From: Anaerostipes hadrus ATCC 29173 = JCM 17467
GTDB lineage: Bacteria > Bacillota > Clostridia > Lachnospirales > Lachnospiraceae
Assembly: GCF_030296915.1 (NCBI RefSeq)
Contig: NZ_AP028031.1
Span: 1,483,501 to 1,547,500, forward strand
DNA length: 64,000 nucleotides
Direction: 5' to 3'
The notes beneath the pieces are model-generated. The model was not told the DNA's origin, ran no database searches, and saw only the letters and a program-made list of their open reading frames with translations. This document shows, one piece after another, positions 1 to 8,584 of the stretch. The first letter of the stretch is position 1; each line of letters starts with the position of its first letter. The position numbers were made by a program, and so were the translations under genes.

Positions 1-757
1 TCTCTTCCTTCACTGAACAGACAATAACCTCTCCTTTTGTGCTCTCAACCTTCTGTGCCGAATCCATAACTCTGTATCTTACAGTTGCAAACTGTGGTCT
101 TGATTTTGTGATAGAAATCTGAGCCATGATATTTCCACCAAATGCTGGACGAATCTGTACCATGTCTGTGTTTGACTTAATATCAAGGGTTGTACAATCA
201 GCTGTTAATCCTGTATGGAATCTTGTTGCCAGTCTTGGGGCTAATGATCTTCCAAGTGCTGTTGCTCCGATCAAGACAGAACTTGGTTTCTGTGCTGCGA
301 TACATTCTGCAACAACATCTGTATAACAGTCTGCTCTGAATCCTTCTAATGATTCATCCTCATATGCAAAGACCTGATCAACTCCATAGTCTAGAAGTTT
401 ATGTGCATTCTCAATGGTTCCTGCTCCACCTGCGATCACGCATTTGACTTTAAAATTTACTTTCGAAGCCATCTTTCTTGCTTCACCGATCAATTCAAAT
501 GCAACCGGATGAATGTCTCCACGTTCCTGTTCTACAAAGATCAAAAAATCTTTCCATTTGTCTTTATCAAATGATCCTGCTTTCTGCTCAAAACTGATTG
601 CTTTTTCTGGACATTGTCTGACACACATTCCACACATTCGGCAAGTGTCCCCGACAACAATCCCATTATCTTCAAAACTTAATGCCCCAAACGGACATTT
701 TTCCACGCATTTACCACATAGACTGCAGCGTTTTGCATCAAATTTTATTAGTTCCAT
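1..757 (-). CDS. etfA: Electron transfer flavoprotein alpha subunit with N-terminal ferredoxin domain (3' part cut by window edge)
   Basis: The reading frame runs from an ATG at 757 to the window edge, so only about 252 residues are visible. Residues 1-60 hold two complete CxxCxxCxxxCP clusters (first cysteines near residues 11 and 39), predicting two [4Fe-4S] clusters. The rest matches the N-terminal EtfA fold; the C-terminal FAD-binding domain lies outside the window. EtfAB passes electrons between a flavin dehydrogenase and other carriers in the cytoplasm. Ferredoxin-extended EtfA is known from anaerobes, for example lactate and caffeyl-CoA systems; which partner applies here cannot be seen. 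The ribosome site AGGTGAG overlaps the etfB stop codon, so the two genes are translated as one operon. Confidence 0.9.
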   Translation of the reverse strand, partial: MELIKFDAKRCSLCGKCVEKCPFGALSFEDNGIVVGDTCRMCGMCVRQCPEKAISFEQKAGSFDKDKWKDFLIFVEQERGDIHPVAFELIGEARKMASKVNFKVKCVIAGGAGTIENAHKLLDYGVDQVFAYEDESLEGFRADCYTDVVAECIAAQKPSSVLIGATALGRSLAPRLATRFHTGLTADCTTLDIKSNTDMVQIRPAFGGNIMAQISITKSRPQFATVRYRVMDSAQKVESTKGEVIVCSVKEE

Positions 758-767
758 GTCATCTCAC

Positions 768-1556
768 CTAAATCACTTTCTTATTCACTAATACGTCAAA
801 TAATTGTTTTGTCTTTTCTTTTGCATCTCCGTCAAAATAAACCTGCTTTTCTACTTCTGGCGGTGCAAACATTTTCTCTACTGCGGTTGGTGATCCGACA
901 AGTCCATATTTGCTTAAGTTCTGATCTGCCATATCTTCAAATGTCATAATCTTCACTGGGCGGTCTTTGGACTGTTTCTGCAGTAAATAAGATGGTAATC
1001 TTGGTACACACATGTCTTTGTCAACTGTGATCAGACATGGATATGGAATCTTTGAAGTCTGTGATACACTGACTAAATCCTGTTTTACCTGAATAGACTC
1101 GCTGTCTGCATCTACGATCTCAGACACCCATGCTGCATGTGGGATTCCTAAATGCTCTGCGATCGCTGGCCCAACCTGAGCGGTATCTCCATCGGTTGTC
1201 TGCTTTCCACAAATAATAAGATCTATATCTCCGATCGCAGTGATTCCCTGAGATAGTGCATAAGATGTTGCAAGCACGTCTGCTCCTGCAAACTTGCGGT
1301 CAGATAAAATGACTGCATCATCTGCTCCCATCGTATACGCATCTCTCATCATCTCCTCAGCCTGTGGAGGTCCCATGGTGAGAACTGTAACACTTCCTCC
1401 TACTTTCTCTCTTAATTGTAATGCTGCTTCCAAGGCAAATAAATCATAAGGATTCGTTCTTGTCTCCCCGGATAAACGCTTCATTGCCCCTGTTTCTGGG
1501 TCAATGTCAACTTTAGTACCTGCCGGTACCTGTTTCATACATACTAGAATTTTCAT
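768..1556 (-). CDS. etfB: Electron transfer flavoprotein beta subunit
   Basis: A 262-residue protein of usual EtfB length. It opens with the typical MKILVCMKQVP start and carries the GADDAVILSDR and IICGKQTTDGDTAQVGP segments that bind the AMP/FAD nucleotide in this family. It pairs with the ferredoxin-type EtfA whose start lies 10 bases downstream. Nothing on the same strand lies directly upstream except the terminator of the next gene at about 1663-1710, so etfB is probably the first gene of its transcript. The protein is cytoplasmic and hands electrons from NADH or an acyl-CoA/2-hydroxyacid dehydrogenase to its partner. Confidence 0.93.
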   Translation of the reverse strand: MKILVCMKQVPAGTKVDIDPETGAMKRLSGETRTNPYDLFALEAALQLREKVGGSVTVLTMGPPQAEEMMRDAYTMGADDAVILSDRKFAGADVLATSYALSQGITAIGDIDLIICGKQTTDGDTAQVGPAIAEHLGIPHAAWVSEIVDADSESIQVKQDLVSVSQTSKIPYPCLITVDKDMCVPRLPSYLLQKQSKDRPVKIMTFEDMADQNLSKYGLVGSPTAVEKMFAPPEVEKQVYFDGDAKEKTKQLFDVLVNKKVI

Positions 1557-1662
1557 TGTTCTGCTGCTTCTTTCGTATTATTTGTCACTCTTTCACTTTA
1601 ACTGATTAACGTAACACTACTCATTATACGACACCATTTTTTTATTGTCGAGTTAATCATAC

Positions 1663-1710
1663 AAAAAAATAGCATCTGTTGTTTATTTTTTCGTAACAAA
1701 TGCTATTTCC
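1663..1710 (-). terminator. Intrinsic terminator after the AAA-AIM24 gene
   Basis: On the minus strand the arms AAATAGCAT and ATGCTATTT, extended by GTT/AAC pairing, form a hairpin followed by a T run. It lies just past the stop codon at 1727 and separates that gene from etfB. Confidence 0.75.
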
Positions 1711-1726
1711 TTATCTATTTTTTCTT

Positions 1727-3817
1727 CTATTCGTCATCGTCACCGACGATCACTGGCTCTTTTTCTATCACTTGTTGAGGTTTCATCGCCTGATTCCCAA
1801 CTGGTGCTAATAATACTTTTCCTGTTCCACGGTATACATTAACCAATCCTTCTCCACTGGCCGCAGAACCAAGCAAAGATTTTCCTGCTCGTTCTACCGT
1901 AAAATCAAGACTTCCGCTCCATGCGATTGCCAAGTTTCCGTCAATCTTTACAACATCATCTTCTAATGTGATCTCGACTAATTCTTCTCTTGGACAATCA
2001 GATTCTATGCACACAACTCCACTTCCTTTTAATCCAAGATTAAAGAATCCTTCCCCTCCTGCAAATGCAGAAGAAAATGTCTTTCTTCTGACTGCTTTTT
2101 GTTTTAACGTAGATTCACATGCTAAAAACAATCCGTCATCTAATACGATCGAATTTCCCCATTCGTCAAGATTTAATAAAATGATATGTTTATATGTAGG
2201 TTCTAAAACAAGAGTTCCATCTCCAGTATATTCTGGCTTGATCACAGATTCTCCAGTTACTTTTCCTCGGATCGTCTTGGATAAAAAATCTCCTGCTCCT
2301 TTAATTCCTGTTGTCACAGAGACATCTCCTGCCATCCACTGCATGGCACCTGACTGAATCGTTACATTTCCTTTGGATAATTCACATTTCAACTGTCGTT
2401 TTCTTACATTCATCTGGCTGCAAAAAAATGCTAACTGAGCATCTTCTGGCATAACACTTAAGTCTCTCTGGTATTCGATGACTTCAAACGGTCCTGATTT
2501 GTCGATGATCTTTACATCGTCGTTGTCACTGAAATTGCTGATTTTATACATAATCTTTCCCCTTCCTGTTTCTTCTATAAACTTTTGATCTTTTTCTGAA
2601 TAAATTTCTTCATAATATTCATAAAACTTTTGCATTACCAATGGCATTTGCAACATTCCAGATACAATAAATTGATTTCGATCAGATGATACCTTCATAT
2701 ACATTTGATTATTAACTGCTGTTTCTGATAAAAACATATCATATAACTGTGTTTCAAAAATCCGATTCGATACTGCTACAATTCCATTTTTATCCTTTAA
2801 GAAGCCAAACGTAACTCCCAAATCTATAATCGGTGTTTCTCGTTTAAATGGGAAGTCAACTCCTGCAAATAAAATGTTTTGAAGCATTTCTTTTAACTGT
2901 GGATGATCTAACAACTTTTTGGTCATATCATCAAACAATGTGTTTGGTTCTTTTAACAAAACCTTGACTGCACTTAAAATTCCTTCTCTTGTCCACACTT
3001 GAACATCGGATACTCTTTCATCTAATAACTGACATATCTTTGAAACCAAATATGGATATCCTGACGTATAATCATATAAAATCCGACTGATTTCTTTTAC
3101 ATCCATACCTGTACGATGTTCCTGCTCGTATTCTTGTATCATTGTCTGAATATCACTTACAGAAAAGCTCATCTCAATATTAAAATCAACTGCGATATTC
3201 CATGGACTGTTATATTTCGATTCTTCTTGTGGATGTAGTTTTAACTTTAATGTTTTAATATCGTAAACACCTGCAAGAATTACAGAATGAAATGTTACAT
3301 CTTTTTCTTGCTGACATTTTAAATATTTCTCTCTTAGAAGTCCAAGGAAAGATAAGAAAATCTGATTGTCTGAACTTTTGTCTACTTCATCGATCATTAG
3401 AACTACCTTTTTACCGCATTTTCTGCATAGGTTGCTGATTTTTGTTCCTAATGATCTCATAGGAAATCTCTCAGAGATTGAATGATTCCATTCCTCTAAA
3501 ACTTTTTCATCTACATTCTGCTCTCGCAAACACTCTTCAATATCAAGTGAAAGTCCTTCGGCAAGACTTCCCAGAGATTCAAAATATTCATCGGCAGCTT
3601 CAAAACTTAAACTCAAAACCAGATAATCTTGTTTTCGCAATTCTTTTTCCAGAAGATAAAGCAAGGTTGTCTTACCATATTGTCTGGCTCGATTGATCGT
3701 AAAGTATTGTCCTGATTCGATATATTGATTGATAATCTGCTGAATCCTGTTGCTAAGATCAACCATATAATTTTTCTCCGGGATACATGTTCCTGTTGTA
3801 CAAAACTTCTTAGCCAT
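1727..3817 (-). CDS. AAA-type ATPase fused to an AIM24 domain
   Basis: About 696 residues. The N-terminal half is an AAA-like ATPase: an atypical P-loop (ARQYGKTT near residue 45), a Walker B strand VVLMIDEVDKS near residue 140 and a winged-helix-like tail. The C-terminal third (about residues 440-670) is a glycine-rich beta repeat matching the AIM24 family (FFCSQMNVRKRQ, GAMQWMAGDV, GEGFFNLGLKG, GSGVVCIE). A TTG nine bases upstream would overlap the AAAGGAGG site, so the ATG at 3817 with nine-base spacing is the better start. Function is unknown: the ATPase family is common beside nuclease-like tails in gut Firmicutes, and AIM24 is a beta-helical fold of unclear role. It follows the fic gene by 50 bases. 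Confidence 0.85.
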   Translation of the reverse strand: MAKKFCTTGTCIPEKNYMVDLSNRIQQIINQYIESGQYFTINRARQYGKTTLLYLLEKELRKQDYLVLSLSFEAADEYFESLGSLAEGLSLDIEECLREQNVDEKVLEEWNHSISERFPMRSLGTKISNLCRKCGKKVVLMIDEVDKSSDNQIFLSFLGLLREKYLKCQQEKDVTFHSVILAGVYDIKTLKLKLHPQEESKYNSPWNIAVDFNIEMSFSVSDIQTMIQEYEQEHRTGMDVKEISRILYDYTSGYPYLVSKICQLLDERVSDVQVWTREGILSAVKVLLKEPNTLFDDMTKKLLDHPQLKEMLQNILFAGVDFPFKRETPIIDLGVTFGFLKDKNGIVAVSNRIFETQLYDMFLSETAVNNQMYMKVSSDRNQFIVSGMLQMPLVMQKFYEYYEEIYSEKDQKFIEETGRGKIMYKISNFSDNDDVKIIDKSGPFEVIEYQRDLSVMPEDAQLAFFCSQMNVRKRQLKCELSKGNVTIQSGAMQWMAGDVSVTTGIKGAGDFLSKTIRGKVTGESVIKPEYTGDGTLVLEPTYKHIILLNLDEWGNSIVLDDGLFLACESTLKQKAVRRKTFSSAFAGGEGFFNLGLKGSGVVCIESDCPREELVEITLEDDVVKIDGNLAIAWSGSLDFTVERAGKSLLGSAASGEGLVNVYRGTGKVLLAPVGNQAMKPQQVIEKEPVIVGDDDE

Positions 3818-3866
3818 AAACCCCAACCTCCTTTCTTGTCCACTCTCTATTAATTACACCCTTATT

Positions 3867-4091
3867 CTACAATTCATCAAAATCAAATATCATTGGGATT
3901 GTGCTTTCCTGATAATATTTCTGTTCTTTTTCAAAATAAGCTTCTAATCCTTTATAGTCTTGTTCGTGCTGTGCTTTATTAAGATATCGATTATATTCTG
4001 CTTTATGAATATCACGGATGATCACTGGAACAATATTATGATCCAGACATTGTTTTAGAATGATCATACGCCCGACTCTCCCATTTCCATC
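3867..4091 (-). pseudogene. fic gene, 3' fragment left of the ICE
   Basis: After a DG pair at the junction the frame reads NGRVGRMIILKQCL and continues for 72 residues to a stop at 3867. This is the second half of the Fic motif (GNGRxxR) and the C-terminal helices. It has no start or ribosome site of its own; the frame upstream is ICE sequence. It matches the 5' fragment at 30748-31326, and joining both at GATGG yields a 252-residue Fic protein with an intact HPFQDGNGRVGR motif. Fic proteins transfer AMP or related groups onto target proteins. The fragment alone cannot be active. Confidence 0.9.
4087..4091 (-). other. ICE attachment site, recombinase end (core GATGG)
   Basis: The minus strand reads TGATGGAAATGGGAGAG. 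The TGA is the recombinase stop codon and its last two bases belong to the GATGG shared with the other junction. Bases from AAATGGG onward continue the fic frame. Confidence 0.8.
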
Positions 4092-5703
4092 ATGCAATAC
4101 CACATTGGGACTCACAAAGAAATCTATAATTGATTTCCACTTTTTGAGTACGTTCTTTGCCGGTTCCCTCTGCTTGATACACATATATACTGTCAATCAG
4201 TTCAACCAGCATAGAACGGTTTAACTCTGTTACATTTTCATACTTGCGTATGGTTTCTAAAAATTTGTTTGTATTTTTCGTCTTGTAGTCCTCGGCTTCG
4301 ATTTTCTCTTTTAATGCCTTACGCCTTTCTTCAAGTTCTCTCTGCTCATTTTCATAAGTTACAGACATTTTCTCAAAACGTCCATCAGAAATCTTTCCTG
4401 CTACATTCTGCTCAAACAGCTTCATTATGATACTGTCAATTTCAGCAATACGCTTTTCTGCCAGTTCCAATTCCTGTTTAAACTGCTTGATTTTCTTACC
4501 GCCGCCGGATTCACTCAACACCCTCATTTCTTCAATGAACTGGTCGCCTAATGTTTCCATATTCTTGATATGCTTTTGAATGTCGTCCATGACAATCTTC
4601 ACTAATGCGTCATAGGAAATTGCATGAGTTGTGCAGAGGTTGCTGTTTCTGGCATATGTCCTGCAACGAAATCTCGGCTCTCTCCCGTTTGGATTGGAGA
4701 ACGCCATATTGCGTCCACAGTCCGGGCATTTTACAAGCCCCACAAACATATTTGGTCGTCCAGTCTTATTTGGTCTTTTCTTTACACTGATGAATTTCTG
4801 TACCAGTTCAAAGGTTTCTTCATCAATGATAGCTTCATGGGTGTTTTTTACAACAATCCAATCTTCCTTAGGAACCGCTACCAGTTTTCTGTTCTTGAAT
4901 GATTTTGTCTGTGTCTTGTGCGATACCATATGACCGAGATACACTTGATTTTCCAAAATCATCTTAACATTTTTTCCAACCCAGTCGGTAGGGAATCGGA
5001 ACCCTGTGCTTGTTTCCAGCGTGCCATTCTTCATTGCTCTGTAGGCTCTCGGAATCAAAATCTTTTCTTCACACAATGTTCTTGCTATCTGATGAACACT
5101 GTTTCCCTGTTTCGACATTTCAAAAATACGCTTGACGATAGGCGCTGTTTCCGGGTCTATCAGTAGTTTACGCTTATTGTTCGGGTCAACCCTATAACCA
5201 TACGGAGCGAATGAACCGCAGAACCCGCCACTTAAAGCAGTTGTTTTCTTGACGCTTCGGATTTTCTTTGAGGTATCACGTGCATAATACTCATTCATAA
5301 TAGATTTGAATGGCATCATCTCGTTATCCTCATATCTTGTGTCAACATCATCATTCAGTGCGATAAAGAGAATGTCATTGTTCGGGAAGATTTCTTCCAC
5401 GTAATACATGAACATGGCATTGTTGCGACCGAACCTTGACATATCCTTTACCATGATTCCACTAGGCTGTGTATCTTCCATAGCGTCCTCAATCATGCGG
5501 TTTAAATCCGGTCTGTTGAATGTTGTGCCGGAATAGCCATCATCTACATACTCGTCAATGATTTCAAATCCTTTTTCCTTTGAATAATATCGGAGCATTT
5601 GCAACTGGTTTGTGATACTGTTGCTTTCTTTATCAGCGTCACCATCATCTTTGGATAAACGTGCATATAATCTAACTCTTAATCTTGCTTGCTGTTTCGT
5701 CAT
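4090..5703 (-). CDS. tndX: Large serine recombinase (TndX/TnpX type integrase of the ICE)
   Basis: 537 residues from the ATG at 5703, which has AAAGGAG five bases upstream; the longer in-frame start at 5733 has no ribosome site. The N-terminal resolvase domain carries the catalytic serine in YARLSKDD (residue 17) and the motifs VKDMSRFGRN and SKKIRSVKK. A recombinase domain follows, then a zinc ribbon (CPDCG and a later CRTYARNSNLC) and a coiled coil at about residues 400-490. Length and layout match Tn5397 TndX. It excises and inserts the element at a short core. Its stop codon overlaps the attachment core, so the gene ends exactly where the element ends. Confidence 0.93.
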   Translation of the reverse strand: MTKQQARLRVRLYARLSKDDGDADKESNSITNQLQMLRYYSKEKGFEIIDEYVDDGYSGTTFNRPDLNRMIEDAMEDTQPSGIMVKDMSRFGRNNAMFMYYVEEIFPNNDILFIALNDDVDTRYEDNEMMPFKSIMNEYYARDTSKKIRSVKKTTALSGGFCGSFAPYGYRVDPNNKRKLLIDPETAPIVKRIFEMSKQGNSVHQIARTLCEEKILIPRAYRAMKNGTLETSTGFRFPTDWVGKNVKMILENQVYLGHMVSHKTQTKSFKNRKLVAVPKEDWIVVKNTHEAIIDEETFELVQKFISVKKRPNKTGRPNMFVGLVKCPDCGRNMAFSNPNGREPRFRCRTYARNSNLCTTHAISYDALVKIVMDDIQKHIKNMETLGDQFIEEMRVLSESGGGKKIKQFKQELELAEKRIAEIDSIIMKLFEQNVAGKISDGRFEKMSVTYENEQRELEERRKALKEKIEAEDYKTKNTNKFLETIRKYENVTELNRSMLVELIDSIYVYQAEGTGKERTQKVEINYRFLCESQCGIA

Positions 5704-5801
5704 TTTTACTCCTTTCCAACAGCAAACAAACAACTTATATCCTGTTAATATTATACCACGCTACTTAATTATTTTCAGCCGCTTATTACACTGTTCTCAA
5801 T

Positions 5802-5951
5802 TTAATATCCATTGTTTTCCTGCTCGATTTCCTTTTGAATCAGCCTTTTAATCAAATGCTGCAAATCCACTGTACCGGAGAACACTGACGTTACATAAAA
5901 GGTCGTATTTCCTATTTTTATTGTATTGGACTGTACTGTTTTTCCTATAAT
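5802..5951 (-). CDS. TnpW-like small transposon-encoded protein (start uncertain)
   Basis: An open frame of about 50 codons ends at 5802. It contains GKTVQSNTIKIGNTTFYVTS and a C-terminal amphipathic helix, which resembles the small TnpW proteins found next to TnpX/TndX recombinases. No ATG, GTG or TTG is in frame before the conserved core: the frame opens after a TGA at 5958-5960 and the only candidates next to the GAGGTGGG site are ATT (5951) or ATA (5948). Either a rare start is used or the gene has lost its start codon. Its role in the family is unknown. Confidence 0.5.
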   Translation of the reverse strand: MIGKTVQSNTIKIGNTTFYVTSVFSGTVDLQHLIKRLIQKEIEQENNGY

Positions 5952-5971
5952 CCCACCTCATTTCTTCCAAC

Positions 5972-5995
5972 AAAAAAACACCATTTCTGGTGTCT
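5972..5995 (-). terminator. Intrinsic terminator after the metallophosphoesterase gene
   Basis: Minus-strand hairpin ACACCA-GAAA-TGGTGT followed directly by seven T residues, six bases past the stop at 6001. Confidence 0.8.
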
Positions 5996-6000
5996 TTCTG

Positions 6001-6852
6001 CTAATCTACACTGATTACTTTGCGTTCATACTTCTTTTCCTGCAAATCAATCTCCGCATAAACCATGTATTTGTCATTAAGTTCCGTCTGTCCAGTCTGA
6101 ATACAGGTTGTCTGATGAATCTGGTTTATCCACTTTCCTTTCTCTGTGTCAGGACTTTCATGTATATGTCCGTGCAGAGAAAGAAGTGGCTGTTTTTCTT
6201 TCAGAAATTCGTAAATATCAACAGAGCATATATCCAAATCTTGATAGCGCAACTGTCCTAATCTCAATCCCGCAGGCGGCATGTGCATAACGTAAACCGC
6301 TTTTTGTCTATCGTCCGGCAATGGAAGTTTCTTCAGCACATCACACATATGCGGTAATTCTGTTCTGGAATATTCCAGCCAGTTGTAAATCCTGTCATAA
6401 TCAACAGCATTAGAGATTCCGGCTACAGGACTTAACTGACGCTGCGGAATATAATGTGTTTCTGTAACAACCCTGTCTTTACAACCGAACGGATGGTCTA
6501 AAATATAGTTCATGCCGATAAATTCATATCCATTGACAGAAAATTTCCTACCAGCTATATTGCAGACATTTTCAAATCTGTCGCAAAGATTGTCAAACAT
6601 TTCATCTGCTGCCAGTAAATCATCATTTCCAAGCATGGCAAGGTATGTGATGTCCTGCTTTTTCAGTTCCTCAAAATATTCATCAAGGAATCCATTGATA
6701 AAAAACGATTGCTCACTGTGGCGGTCACATTGTTTTGGTAACATATCCCCGCCATTTACAATGACTTTGATTTCCTTTTCAATGGCTACGTCCAGAATCT
6801 TTCTGTACTTCTTTTTATCTCCGTGTAAATCTGTAACATACAATATCTTCAT
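6001..6852 (-). CDS. Calcineurin-type metallophosphoesterase, ICE cargo
   Basis: 283 residues starting MKILYVTDLHGD. The metal-binding motifs of the calcineurin-like superfamily are visible in order: DLH near residue 8, NGGDM near residue 35, LGNDD near residue 95, a histidine in the YVMHMPPAG strand and GHIHES near residue 225. The family cleaves phosphoesters using two metal ions; the substrate cannot be told from sequence. The gene stands alone between the recombinase module and orf8, a position not occupied in Tn916, and has its own terminator, so it is probably accessory cargo. It is cytoplasmic, with no signal peptide or membrane segment. Confidence 0.82.
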   Translation of the reverse strand: MKILYVTDLHGDKKKYRKILDVAIEKEIKVIVNGGDMLPKQCDRHSEQSFFINGFLDEYFEELKKQDITYLAMLGNDDLLAADEMFDNLCDRFENVCNIAGRKFSVNGYEFIGMNYILDHPFGCKDRVVTETHYIPQRQLSPVAGISNAVDYDRIYNWLEYSRTELPHMCDVLKKLPLPDDRQKAVYVMHMPPAGLRLGQLRYQDLDICSVDIYEFLKEKQPLLSLHGHIHESPDTEKGKWINQIHQTTCIQTGQTELNDKYMVYAEIDLQEKKYERKVISVD

Positions 6853-7347
6853 ATCACTTTCTACCCCTTTTAATACAGCATTTCTTCCTAATCATAGTTA
6901 AAAGTATACCATATCAGAGATAGATTATCAGCAGCTTATATCTGACATACAGACTGCAAAATTTTTGCCTTATGCACCTCCTTTACTGTGTGTTTCCGAA
7001 GCAGTCAGATGGCTTTGGAAGCTCCACTGGACTTTCACCATTCTCATTCCTATGAGCAGAACCGCACCATGCGAGTGTATCATTATTCAGATATACAGGT
7101 CATGGCAGAACGACCATTCCACAAGTCGCTCTCGGATCATTGCATGAATCGCTCGCTTTTTTAGGTCATGGCGTACAATTTCCGCTGGCTCGCTGCATAT
7201 CAAACGTATCTGACTGCTTTATTCAGTTGTCAAAGAACTACCGACTGTATTTGCCAGTCTATGAAAATCCACTACCTAGATAATGGACTTTCATAGATTG
7301 ACAAGCGGAGCAGAGGAAAGGGGAAAATGCTCCGCCCGTCTGAATGA
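6853..7347. other. Noncoding gap inside the ICE with one inverted repeat
   Basis: No convincing gene was found in these 495 bases. An inverted repeat with 13-base arms (CTATGAAAATCCA / TGGACTTTCATAG, one wobble pair) lies at 7259-7296. Minus-strand AAAGGAGGTG near 6975 is followed only by a 6-codon frame. The segment may be the leader of the metallophosphoesterase or a decayed gene. Confidence 0.4.
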
Positions 7348-7584
7348 TTAGATTACGACTATCTCAAAGTTTGCAATCATATCCATGACTGCTGCCTGTA
7401 TTCTGCCTTTTAATTCAGAATCCACTACCATGTAGACGTTACCGTATTCGTCATACAATTTGCGTAAGCTCAACTTTGATATGTACCCGTCATAGAAATC
7501 CAAGATTTCCTGTATTGCAGTTTCATCACCATTCGTAGCCGCCACAATCACAGCAAACGGTATATGTTTTTGGTCTTTGTCCAT
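7348..7584 (-). CDS. Tn916 Orf8-like helix-turn-helix protein
   Basis: 78 residues, MDKDQKHIPFAVIVAATNGD..., matching the small conjugative-transposon helix-turn-helix protein Orf8 in length and order. It lies 2 bases after the orf7-like gene, with which it is cotranscribed. In Tn916 the orf7-orf8 pair is needed for high transcription of the recombination and transfer genes. The predicted product is a cytoplasmic all-alpha protein. Confidence 0.85.
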   Translation of the reverse strand: MDKDQKHIPFAVIVAATNGDETAIQEILDFYDGYISKLSLRKLYDEYGNVYMVVDSELKGRIQAAVMDMIANFEIVVI

Positions 7585-7586
7585 GC

Positions 7587-8003
7587 TTATTCCTCCTCCA
7601 TCATTTTTCGTAATTCTTCCAGAGTGCTTGTCCTGTGACGGTAAACAGTAGTGCGTACCACGTTCATAAGCTCTCCGATTTCTGCGTCAGACATATCCAT
7701 AAAGTATGACAACAAAATGATATTGCGTTTTCTCTCTGGCAAACATTTGAGTGCTTTGCTTAACTGGTCGTCAGATACTTGTACTTCCATGCCAAGAACA
7801 TTGAACGCTGTATAATCGCTGGAATACTTGTCATAAACGCCTGCTTTGTTCAATTCCAAATCTGAAATTTCAGAAAACGGAACTTCATGTTTCAAGCGTC
7901 TTGAAATATCACGGTTATACTTCATTGCTGCTCTTTTAATGACTTTCTTTGTAAGGCAATCAAACTGTGCTTGAATAGCCTGTTGGAAAGAAGATGACTT
8001 CAT
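7587..8003 (-). CDS. Tn916 Orf7-like sigma-70 family regulator
   Basis: 138 residues, almost the length of Tn916 Orf7. The C-terminal third is a sigma region-4 type helix-turn-helix (LPERKRNIILLSYFMDMS and DAEIGELMNVVRTTVYRHR). It is read from a long leader that holds a strong terminator hairpin (8136-8181), so expression is likely set by attenuation, as in Tn916 where tet(M)-region read-through feeds this gene. It acts as a sigma-like activator of ICE genes, with the orf8-like product encoded immediately downstream. Confidence 0.88.
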   Translation of the reverse strand: MKSSSFQQAIQAQFDCLTKKVIKRAAMKYNRDISRRLKHEVPFSEISDLELNKAGVYDKYSSDYTAFNVLGMEVQVSDDQLSKALKCLPERKRNIILLSYFMDMSDAEIGELMNVVRTTVYRHRTSTLEELRKMMEEE

Positions 8004-8135
8004 GCTGATTCACCTCCTTTCTGCGTGAGAGTAGATGAGGGTGTTTTCCCTCTATCCCCCTTTCCGCACAGTAGCTACCCACGCAGCAGCTATTTGTTGC
8101 GTTTTCAGAAATGAACTTGAAAAATATTTTTACGC

Positions 8136-8181
8136 ACGAAAAAAGCACAAGAGAAAAGGCTGTATAGCGTTCTTGTGCTTT
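8136..8181 (-). terminator. Attenuator/terminator upstream of orf7
   Basis: Minus-strand arms AAAGCACAAGAA and TCTTGTGCTTT close a hairpin followed by a T run (TTTTTTCG). It lies about 130 bases before the orf7-like start, where Tn916 also has control by transcript termination. Confidence 0.75.
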
Positions 8182-8437
8182 ATCATTTGTACCTGTTATA
8201 TGATGTAAAAAACCACATTCAAGGGTGTATTGTCCTGCTATGGTAATTTCAGTTTTTTTGACAATAAAGGGTATGTCATAAAATGTCGATTATGAGATTC
8301 TTTCAATGCGGCTACCTCCTAGAGCCGCAAAACAAAAAAACCTTATATGATTTATCCACCGAATTGAGGAAAAAGAAAAACGGCGGCTTTATCTTGACCG
8401 CCATCAAATCAGAAATATTTTTGGATAAGCAAAAAGG

Positions 8438-8480
8438 TTACTGCCGATAACGGTTTTTTTTATTTACCGTATAACAGTAA
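8438..8480. promoter_or_regulatory. Imperfect inverted repeat in the orf7/orf9 control region
   Basis: TTACTGCCGATAACGGT pairs with ACCGTATAACAGTAA across an AT-rich loop. It lies between the divergent orf7 and orf9 genes. It could be a binding site for the Orf9 repressor or an RNA hairpin; sequence alone does not decide. Confidence 0.45.
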
Positions 8481-8535
8481 TTTTGTTCTTTTAACACACT
8501 AGGAACTGACAAACCATATAACACGTTTTTCTATA

Positions 8536-8555
8536 CCTGTTAGAAAATCAACAGG
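8536..8555. promoter_or_regulatory. Candidate operator before the orf9-type repressor
   Basis: A perfect palindrome CCTGTT-8-AACAGG lies about 30 bases before the orf9 start codon and close to its probable promoter. The placement suits autoregulation by the XRE repressor. Confidence 0.45.
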
Positions 8556-8584
8556 AACAGTAAAATGTATTGAGGTGATTACAT

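Noticed and set aside
6965..7147. 60-codon plus-strand frame in the ICE gap
   Set aside because: No ribosome site, no recognisable protein pattern and odd composition.
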